Part shown: in pieces, positions 55,531 to 64,000 of the stretch
Numbering within the stretch: position 1 is the first letter of the stretch
Layout of the letters: each line of letters opens with the position of its first letter
Assembly (NCBI GenBank): GCA_037349315.1
Contig: JBAIAC010000006.1
Coordinates: 54,990,501-55,054,500 of the forward strand
Reading direction: 5' to 3'
DNA length: 64,000 nucleotides
Source: Chelydra serpentina
Taxonomy: Eukaryota > Chordata > Testudines > Chelydridae
Notes under the pieces: generated by a model
Databases searched by the model: none
What the model was told of the DNA's origin: nothing
Seen by the model: the letters and a program-made list of their open reading frames with translations, nothing else
Program-made: the position numbers and the translations under genes

Positions 55531-56879
55531 AAAATCAGGAATCCCTGTTCCCCCAGTCCTGATCTCAGACATTTACAACACAGGTTCTCAAACTATTGTA
55601 GTCCTGAACAGGAAAACCAGAATCTTTTGTTTCAAAAATGTTGAAATAAAACCTTTTGGGAATTTTGATTTTTTTCCAAAAAATTTTGGGGTTGGGAAAT
55701 TTGTCAAACTGATCTTTTTCTGTGAAAAGTTTGTTTCAACAATTCAGCATTTTCTGACAAAATAAAATTTTATCAAAAATGTCCTGACCAGTTCTATTAA
55801 TTTACATGTCGGCAAAAGGAGAGTATGTGACTATTTAACAGGACTCCTAGAAAAAAAGAAATTAAAAAACTTCATGGAGTAGGTCAGTGGGATTTTTTTC
55901 TTTTATAAAGAGAGGAGCAGGAAGGTTGCATCCATGGTTGCTTTCCCATTATTACAGTTGATGTCCTTTTATAAATATATCCTTATTTCTGACTGCCAAT
56001 ACTACCTGTTTCTCCTAGTTCTCATTTTTTCTTTTTCAGGTCTGCAAAATATACCCACATGACTGCATTATGCTACCAGGGGAATTCAGAATACAACATT
56101 TAGTTTGACTAGATGGCAGAACGTTGATTATATGCAAAGAGAAGAGTTTCAAAATTGTGAATGCTTGAATAGGAAAGTAAAGGGTGTCATCAGGACAAAA
56201 TGTTAGTTTGAATAAATCAGGAGGAAAAGAAAAGAACTGCCTGAAATCAACCCAAAGTTTGAAATCAATTAAAAAAAAGCAAGTTAGTGTCTGTAATATA
56301 AGAACATGTTCTCCAAGTGTAGACAGAAATGCTTGATTGATAAATGAGGCATACTGCCTTTGTAGTAAACTAATTACTAATTAAAACCCAAACTCATTCA
56401 AGGAAGAAAACAGTAACTGGTAACAAAGAAACTGACAAAAAATTACCAAATGGGTTATTTCAACAGCTTTCCTATTGATGTGTTTAGGTCACCCCAAACC
56501 AAGAATTGAATGTACAGCAAGTAACACAGTACACTATTTGATATTTAAATCTGTAGCAGTAGGCAAGGATAACAACATATAATTAAAAACAGATCAGCTC
56601 TCTAGAAGTGATTGATTAGTATAAAGTGAAGAAAGACGCTAAGCTATGAGCAGTAGAGCACATGAGGTGCAATTCATACAGATAAAAGGACAAAGGCTGG
56701 ACTGTTTATTCAGAACCATACGCCCATTCACTAGTGGGAGCAATCACGAGACAAACCTGGTGGAACCTGCCAGTGGTGGGCAGGGCCTCTGCAGCACACT
56801 CTTTCAGTGTGTCCTGATACCATGGCAGTCCCTCCACCCCAGTTCCATGGGGATGGGATTGATAAGGGGGACAAGACAG

Positions 56880-57061
56880 GGGGCCTGTAACTTGAGCCCC
56901 ACCACCTAGGGCTGAAGCCCTTGGGCTTTGGCTTCGGCCCTGAGCAGAGGGGCTCAGGCTTCAGCCCCGGACCACAGAATGTCTAAGGCAGCCCTGGTGA
57001 CACCATTAAAATAGGGTCGTAACCCATTTTGCGGTCCCAACCTACAGTTTGAGAACTGCTG
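56880..57061. mobile_element. hAT right-end fragment
   Basis: The right terminus CCTACAGTTTGAGAACTGCTG is the complement of the CAGNRGTTCTCAAAC type of hAT end, and the preceding text (GGGTCGTAACCCATTTTGCG) resembles this kind of element. The left terminus was not found, so the copy is truncated or rearranged. Confidence 0.55.
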
Positions 57062-57719
57062 GTCTAAATCATCGAAGACAGATGGCTATTCAGCCTCTTT
57101 TTGGTTAAGGGAGTGCAGTATGGAGCCACGATCTTTGGAATGTCTCAGAATCCATGGGATTTCTGTTCTCGAGAATTCAGGAGGACTGTGGTTTTGGTCT
57201 GTCATCTCTAGCTGCTCCATACGATGAGGTTGGCCTTCATTATTTACTTAGGCAAAATTCCCATTAAAGTCTGGAGGAATTGTCTTACAGTAATATGATA
57301 TTTAAATGAGACAATGTAATGCTGAGGCTATTTTGCTTGAATGAATGAATGATCCAATTTCATAATTAGTAAAGAAAAATCCTGAGAGTCAAGAACATGT
57401 ATTAAAATAAAACAATAGAAGAGTTTTTGATTATTTATTTCCAAATATGAAGTTTACAAAATGACAGTCTTAAATCTCTTGATTTGGGAAAAAAAAACAT
57501 TATTTGCAAAACACATTTTTTTAAAGCAATGGCTTTCATATGGATAAGTAAAGGGATAATGAACTAAGTAAGGGCAACTTGATTCTTCTCCCCCAGGAAC
57601 CTCATTGGATTAGCATTGCAGTAGCAGACATCACTGTTTTCACTCAACGGTGCACAAGTTGCTTTGGAATTTCAGTGAATGGGAAGGAGTTCATTTCCTT
57701 AACTGAGTATCCCTAAGGA

Positions 57720-59640
57720 CCTTGACCACTGACGCACTGCTCTCCTCCCACAAATTTCTTGTTCTTCCCGCTTGCCCACACAGATGTCCTTGGTTTTCTG
57801 ACATCTTAAACCAGATGAAGAGAGAGAGATGGAAACTCAAACACCAATCACCGAAAACAAATCCTGAAGCAGACAGATTGAAACAGAATTTCTCCAAGCC
57901 TATGGTGAGGGCATATAACAGGCCAAGAGAACCTTCTTCTCAGACTCCATAGAAGCTGCCAAATCCCAACCTCAGGAGCTAGTCAGGGTGGAAAACTGTT
58001 TCATTAACACTGACTGCCTAAAGTGTACAGCCAAGTCTATGCCGCATCATGCTCCTTGAAGAACAACCCTCCTACTTGGCTGTCACACGTGTTTGGGAAG
58101 GTTCCTCTTGTTGCACGCATCCAAGCCTATACACTGACCAACAAACAGCCCATCTTCAGTCTGAGTTCACACATTGGACATGTTGAAGAAGTCTTGACTT
58201 AAGAATCTGGTCCCTGCCCTTCCTGCCTGGTAAAAAAGAATCATGAGAGAGTGGGTCTTTCCTGACAGAAATAACCAATGCCTCATTCAGGAAAGGAATC
58301 TTCCCTTCCTCCTTCAATCAAGTGCAACCAGCACTGAAGAAATGCATCCTGGGTGCAGCAAATCTATTCAATCCCTGCCCAGTACAAAACCTTCCATTCC
58401 TGAGCAAGTTCTTAGAGAAACTAGCAAAAGTCTTCCTATGAGCTCATCTAGCTGAAGCCAATACCCAGGATCCAGCACAATCTGGTTTCAGGCCAGGATC
58501 TGGGCCAGAAACAGCATTAATGTCACTGGCGGATGATTTCCTGATGTTAGTGGATAGAGGACAGACATCCATTCTCATTCTCCTGAACCTCTCTCTAGGA
58601 TTTGATACTGTTGACCCTGAGATACTGGTGCCCCATCCGAAAGAGGTGGCAAGGGTCCTAGCGAATGCTCTATAATGATCCAAGTCCTTCTTTGAGGGAT
58701 ACACCCAATGGACAGTGAAGACACACTGCAGCTCTGCCACTAGTCCCCTCATTTACAGACTGCCTTTAGGGTCAATTCTCCATACCAGTGGCTCTCAACC
58801 TTTACAGACTACTGTACCCCTTTCAAGAGTCTGATTTGTCTTGTGTACCCCCAAGTAACACCTCAATTAAAAACTTACAAAATCAGACATAAAAATACAC
58901 AAGTGTCACAGTACACTATTACTGAAAAATTGCTTACTTTCTCATTTTTAACATATAATTATAAAATGAACCAATTGGAATATAAATATTGTACTTACAT
59001 TTCAGTGTGTAGTATACAGAGAAGTATAAACAAATCATTGTCTATGAAATTTTAGTTTGTACTGACTTTGCTAGTGCTTTTTATGTAGCCTGTTGTAAAA
59101 CTAGGCAAATATCTAGATCAGTTGAGTACCCCCTGGAAGACCTCTGAGTACCCCAAGGGGTTCACGTACCCCCTGCTTGAGAACCACTGCTCCATTCAAT
59201 GCTATTCAGCATCTACATGCAGTCCCTAGGAGAACTGAGACAACATGGGCTCAAATGCCACCAATTTGCAGATGACATCCAACTTTATCTATCCTTTGAT
59301 ATGTACAAGCACCACCAAGATAGTTCATTGCTTGGAGAAGATCAACTAATGGGTGAAGAGACCAGCTGGTTGAAGCTGAAATAAGATGATGGTTATGCTG
59401 GTTGGCAGAAGAAAGCACTTTTAGGAGTCTGAAGCCATGGTGTCTAAAAGATCACCTAAAGCTCTGGGATAAGGAAACCAGTCCTCGGGCAAATGGAACT
59501 GTCCACTGCAAGGGTAAAGCTTACCTGTGTAGGAAATAGAGCTTTCTCAGTCCATGAATCTGCAATGAACTTCTTCTATAGGAGCTAAGAACCACAACAA
59601 ACCTCACTACATTTTATTCCAAGTATAAGGTTCTTGACAT
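57720..59640 (+). pseudogene. L2-like LINE reverse transcriptase remnant, interrupted by a hAT
   Basis: In shifting frames the plus strand encodes parts of a non-LTR retrotransposon protein in the right order. There is a linker with PWFSDILNQMKRERWKLK (57776-57829); a block around NLPFLSKFLEKLAK (near 58388); SGFRPGSGPETAL followed by SILILLNLSLGFDTVD, the RT motif carrying the first catalytic Asp (58483-58617); LLFSIYMQSLGELR and HQFADDIQLYLSF, the catalytic ADD box (59199-59300). Numerous stops and frameshifts show it is long dead. The arrangement and motifs fit the L2 clade; CR1 is less likely. A 404-base hAT insertion at 58786-59189 separates the first catalytic motif from the ADD box. 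Confidence 0.8.
58786..59189. mobile_element. hAT nonautonomous element inside the L2-like LINE
   Basis: The termini CAGTGGCTCTCAACCTTT and GCTTGAGAACCACTG are inverted repeats of the same general type as at 17891-18242. It is flanked by CTCCATAC (58778-58785) and CTCCATTC (59190-59197), an 8-base duplication with one change. The interior repeats TGTACCCC / GAGTACCCC near both ends. It is noncoding. Confidence 0.88.
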
Positions 59641-59649
59641 AGCCTTCCT

Positions 59650-59845
59650 AAGAGAAAGGAAGGATGGTGCAGAGTTTAGGGTGATAGATTGGGACGTGGA
59701 GTCTTACATTCAGTTCTCTGCTCTGCCACAGCCTTTTAGTGTGACCTTGGGAAAATCACTTAGTCTCTCTGTGCTTCAGTTCCCCTTTAGTAAAGTGGGG
59801 ATAACAGTACTTCCCTAACGCATTAAAATCTGTGAGGCACAAATG
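59650..59845 (+). mobile_element. MIR SINE
   Basis: TCTGCTCTGCCACAGCC, TGTGACCTTGGGAAAATCAC, TTAGTCTCTCTGTGCTTCAG and AAAGTGGGGATAACAGTACT match the MIR core and 3' part in order. It is well preserved for so old a family and lies immediately after the L2-like remnant. Confidence 0.88.
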
Positions 59846-60424
59846 GGGACCTCAACTGCATTAGGTATAAACTACTGGCAATGTTGTGAAAATGTAGAGG
59901 TGCTCTTTGGTGATTGTTAATATGGTGTTTAGATCTGGCACTGTCTGTTCCATAATTGTGGTGGAACCCTTCACTGTACGGGTCACTCTGGGTAGCTGAA
60001 CTAGCCTCCCCACCTAGGGAAAGAGAAAAGAAGCCCCCTTTTAAAATGTCTCCTAACTTACAATTAAGGGTCATTAAGAGGCAATGCCAAAGTGAACAGC
60101 CTTAATGGCTCTAGCCTGCTCTCTTGGGGAGCACTGAAGTATGTCTGAACAGAATGGGTTGGACTGAGGGACCCATGGACCCTCAGGAGGATCGGGGCTT
60201 GCTATGAGAATGTAAGTTGGTGCTGTTCTGTTCCTTTAATGTAAGAGCAGAGTCTGTCTAACTTAGCCTGTAGTGAAACTAAAGATGTCTGCTCTTTGTT
60301 AGTGTGGAATCCCTTTTTCTCTAATGCTTTGTTCCCACTATTTAATAAAAAATACTCTGCTTTAATAAAGGTATTGGTCAAGATCACAGGTTCCTAAAGG
60401 TGCCTGAAACCCAGTCTGGCCTGC

Positions 60425-60704
60425 AAGATGGTAAGTGGTATTGGGCCCCAGTCTAAGATGCCAAGATTCCACCCCAAGACAGATAAGGCTAAAAGCTGGG
60501 AATGGGCAACAGGGGATGTCGCCAGAAGCAGAACAGAGAACTGCCAGAAACTCGGAATGGACGACAGGGGATGGATCACTTGATGATTACTTGTTCTGTT
60601 CATTTCCTCTGGGGCACCTGGCACTGGCCACTGTCAGAAGACAGGACACTGGGTTAGACGGATCTTTGGTCTGACCCAGTATGGCTGTGCTTATGTTCCT
60701 ATGT
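60425..60704 (+). mobile_element. CR1 LINE 3' end
   Basis: GGATGGATCACTTGATGATT, CTGTTCATTTCCTCTGGGGC, ACCTGGCACTGGCCACTGTC and TTGGTCTGACCCAGTATGGC are the classic reptilian and avian CR1 3' untranslated sequence, ending near CTTATGTTCCTATGT. Orientation is plus. No RT sequence is kept. Confidence 0.9.
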
Positions 60705-62507
60705 AAGGGGATGAGGCCTTCAGAGAGGGTGCCCTCAGAGAGACCAGAAAAGAGGCAGAGACACAGCTAGTCCTGTGTCCATGACAAACGTGTACATATA
60801 ATTTAGGGTGTAAAAAAAATTAAACCCCATAACAAATACACCAGAATACATATAGTTTTTCTCCTGAGAAAAGGATGAGAGCACATGAACCACACGTGAC
60901 AGATGTTAGTCTCGTTACTTAATGTATAACTAGAAGGCACTAAGATACCACAGTAACAAGGGCACTATAAGAACTTGTGCAGCACATACCAAACCATAAT
61001 ATGGCTTTCTAGCATGTGGAGAGTAATTTGGGATAAAGTCCCTTCACTTGTGGTCTTTAATTTAGATCCTTCAAGGGGAGGCAGTCCTTTATTGGTAATA
61101 AATATCTTGTTCTCTAGAGTAATCTTTATTGTTGTTCTCTTAAAAGCTATCTTGTCCAAGTATTTATAATGCACCAATCACCATAGTATCTGTGTGCAAA
61201 CCAATAATACATGTGCTACTCCTGTTTAATATTCACTGACAATACTAATATTTGATTACATATATTTAACTTTGGAGTTAAGTCAAGGAATGCTAAATAT
61301 TAAAAACCATTCCTAATTCATTCACTATTTTTGCATTCAAAGTAACCTTAATTTTATTTTTTCAGTTGTTTATAAACATAAACAGGAAGCTACCGTCCTT
61401 AATTCAGCAAGATGAATTTTTATTTCATAGATGATCTGTGGAATAATCCTGATGAGTCAATCTGGCATTTCCATGTTTTGTTTCTTTGAATTTTTTTAAT
61501 GATTTTTCCCCCTTCCTTTGGCATTGATTTGTTTAACCCTTTTCTCAAGGGCAATTACAGTAACAAAAATCTGCAATAGTTACTGTTGAATTGGCACAGC
61601 TCAACGGGAAGGGATAAGTCAGAATGAATTAAAATGATTTCACAAAGCACACAGAAAGCCTTTGTCTCCTAAAGAATGACTGAGAGTGCATGGAAAATAT
61701 TTGTCTACTTAAAAAAACCCTTCAAACGCAGCAGCCTTGAGCACTGTTATGCAGCTCGCGTACATTCTCTCCGACTGAAAGCGGGGTACAAAAGTACATA
61801 ATTTCAATAATAATTTTAGGAGATCCTGCTGTAGCTCGAAGCCTGTCAACATTTTCATTGGTGAATTTAAGTGCTTTGTAACTCGCATTCATTCTAGGTT
61901 GAAATGTAGCATACACTTTGTGTTAGGTTTTTCTTCTGTGTTAAAAAAGGTTTGTACCAGCTTAGTGGTAGGGTAATGCATAAAATGCGAGTTCAAGTTC
62001 AGTCTTTGGATCCTACTAGGACTAACAAGTTCTGGAATATTGTTGAAGCTCTGTCTACTCAGCCCATGAAGTTCCCTTGTATTCCTGTCTAGCAACCCCC
62101 ATGTGTAGTCTTCTTGGTTGTTGAAGATCTCACAGCAAAATTAGATGGGTAGGGAGAAAATAGAATATCTCAGAAAACTAACTTCATTTTTTTGGCCATC
62201 TTGAAAATAACAATTTGAGTTTGACAGCTCTGTGATAGGGGGGAAAAATCAGCAATTGATTAATGCATGAATTAGTTTAGAGAAGTGTTCTGAATTAGAG
62301 AATTAGTGTTCCGAAGATTTTTTTATTTTTTTTTAAGGAAAAAAAGTTAATTTGCATTTGAGCTTTCATTTTCCTAAGAATGCTTAGTATCTCCAACTAC
62401 ATGTGTGTAGCACTTGCACTGTACAGTAGACTGGAAGGGCCATGAAAGTTTTGAATACATCTAGATTAGTTCTGCTATCCACTAACACCCACTACTTGAA
62501 TTTACGT

Positions 62508-62715
62508 AGTTAGGGTGAAATTTTTAAAGGTATTTAGGTGCCTAAAGATGCAGATAGTCAAGTAGTGGGATTTTCAAAAGCACCTATGCACCTGAATCCC
62601 ATTGATTAGGCGCCTAAATACATTTGAGGTTCTGGGCCCTCGGCACTTCTGAGAATCCCATGAGCCTCCTGTCTGCATCATTGAACACCTAAGTACCTTT
62701 GAAGTCAATGCATGT
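62508..62715. mobile_element. Palindromic element of the AGGTATTTAGG family
   Basis: AAATTTTTAAAGGTATTTAG, GTGCCTAAAGATGCAG, GTGGGATTTTCAAAAGCACC and GATTAGGCGCCTAAATACAT correspond in order to the 51648-52015 element and to the short copies at 5812 and 38318. The left flank reads TTAG rather than TTAA. It is noncoding. Confidence 0.65.
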
Positions 62716-64000
62716 ATATTTGAAAGCAGAAATATTTGAGTTTTAAAAAGGTTTTACTATAAAATAATAATAATGAATATGTATGAGAACAAAAATAATC
62801 CCAATATGTGTGTGTACATACTTTATAAACATTGGGGGTGTGTGTGGATTTTTCCAATTATTATTAAAAATGAATGTATATAACAAATACTGCCAGATAA
62901 ACCAACAAAAGACAGAAAATTCCTATAATCTTTGTTCCTAAGTATTGCAATAATATTTGATCAAACTGTTGTGAGCTGCTGTTTATTTTAAAGAATTAGA
63001 AATAGTAGAAATGGAAAAAAAATCGATGTAATCATTTAGTCTTTCCCTCTTTAGGTGCAAGATAATCCCTAGATATTATCTAGCATGCCTTCCACAGGTA
63101 TTATTAAATGTTCCAATTATGAGACTTCTATTAAATCTCTTGCAGAAAACACTCACAAACCAATCTGGTACTTTGTTAGGAAGTTTCCCCTAATATTTAG
63201 CCTAAACTTTTCTTTGTAAAATGCCATTCAATTATACTGTTATCAGGTGTATTGCAATATTTAGGTACAACAAATGATGATAAGCCAGAATATTCAGCTT
63301 TACTTTTCATGTCATTTCATTTCTTGTTTTATAATCACAATTGTACGTATTATTGATACCATCATTAGTGCATTAATAATAACACAGAATTAGTTCCGTC
63401 TTATAATTTTGTAAATGCATGCCTTAAATACAAAGGCTATGCATTTTGGTAAATCTTTTTTTTCCCTCATGATGTTCGTTGGATTTATACACTCACTCTC
63501 ACTCATCCCCTTTCTGCTGCACTTCCAGATGTTAAGTGATTCATTGCAATTATTTATGTGAAATGAAAAGGTAAAGCGGCACCATATGAATTAACTGCAA
63601 CTGGTGCTAGCACTTAGCTGGCCCATTATGTTTTGCCAAAGTAAATTATCCTCAATACTTGGATGCACTAAATGTTCTCTATAGCTGTCGGTCTATATTT
63701 CAGTGAGATAAAACAATTATTTAAAAAAACAAAAACAAAATCTGCAAACAGAAAAATGGTAATAGTCTTTGCTGCACAAATAAAGTTTTCTAAATGTTAT
63801 TAACAGCAGACTGAAGAATGCTGGGGCTCTTTCTTCCTTTACAAACATTTAAATACAAATGGAAATACTCTTTTTCTGATATTGCCTGATCTCTGCATTT
63901 AACTAAATGACTAGGTCTCAAAGAAAGTAAGATGTGTTAGGCCATTTATGAATCCCTTAGGCAAAGTGTAAAGCAATAGCGACCTGGGGTTTTAATTAGA

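Larger units (their letters stand above)
51367..64000. other. IMPG1: Right flank, probably IMPG1 first intron, no exon recognised
   Basis: The signal-peptide exon of IMPG1 should lie to the right of 51366, ending in phase 1. I checked several minus-strand gt sites (near 52070, 53750 and 55250) and none is preceded by an open hydrophobic leader. The interval holds a TTAA-flanked element in a MIR, an L2-like LINE remnant, several hAT pieces, a MIR and a CR1 3' end. I see nothing interpretable in about 52100-53700, 54700-55370, 55830-56800 and 60710-62500, or from 62730 to the end. Confidence 0.45.

Overview
The window is vertebrate nuclear DNA: AT-rich, intron-dominated, with short GT-AG exons and many decayed transposons. 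The repeat content (CR1 LINEs, hAT, piggyBac-like and mariner-like miniatures, solo LTRs, and three copies of a repeat I remember from turtle genomes) points to a reptile, most likely a turtle. That assignment is inference. There are no bacterial-style operons, CRISPR arrays, rRNA or tRNA genes that I can see.

One protein-coding gene is supported. It is IMPG1 (interphotoreceptor matrix proteoglycan 1) on the minus strand, represented by eleven internal exons between 51366 and 20769. Phases join without a break from exon to exon: 51133-51366, 45536-45702, 45265-45293, 41208-41275, 39089-39180, 33968-34123, 28068-28126, a 21-base microexon at 24464-24484, 22682-22935, 21802-21878 and 20769-21297. 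Together they give about 562 codons: the N-terminal conserved region, a linker with N-glycosylation sequons, the first SEA domain and a Ser/Thr/Pro/Glu-rich mucin-like segment. The signal-peptide exon was not found (it should lie right of 51366, perhaps outside the window). The exons for the second SEA domain and the Cys-rich C-terminus were not found left of 20769.

The rest is intron or flank. 1-20768 holds MITEs, a fold-back hAT derivative (6357-7984), a 112-base inverted duplication (9327-9438 / 11979-12090), a GC-rich hAT miniature with a perfect 8-base target duplication (13185-13445), a CR1 fragment and a hAT with another repeat nested in it (17891-18242). 21298-51132 holds a truncated LINE whose coding part ends in a C2H2 finger (28937-29734), two solo LTRs of one family with different 5-base target duplications (32651-33330, 36903-37578), another LTR-like element with a 6-base duplication (39636-40481), CR1 fragments and a GC-rich repeat with short hairpin units. 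51367-64000 holds a TTAA-flanked element inserted in a MIR, an L2-like reverse transcriptase remnant interrupted by a hAT (57720-59640), a MIR and a CR1 3' end.

I found no undescribed multi-gene system. The observations most worth checking are the SEA-loop microexon, the nearly identical 112-base inverted duplication, the fold-back hAT and the datable nested insertions. All similarity statements were made by eye, without alignment or database search.
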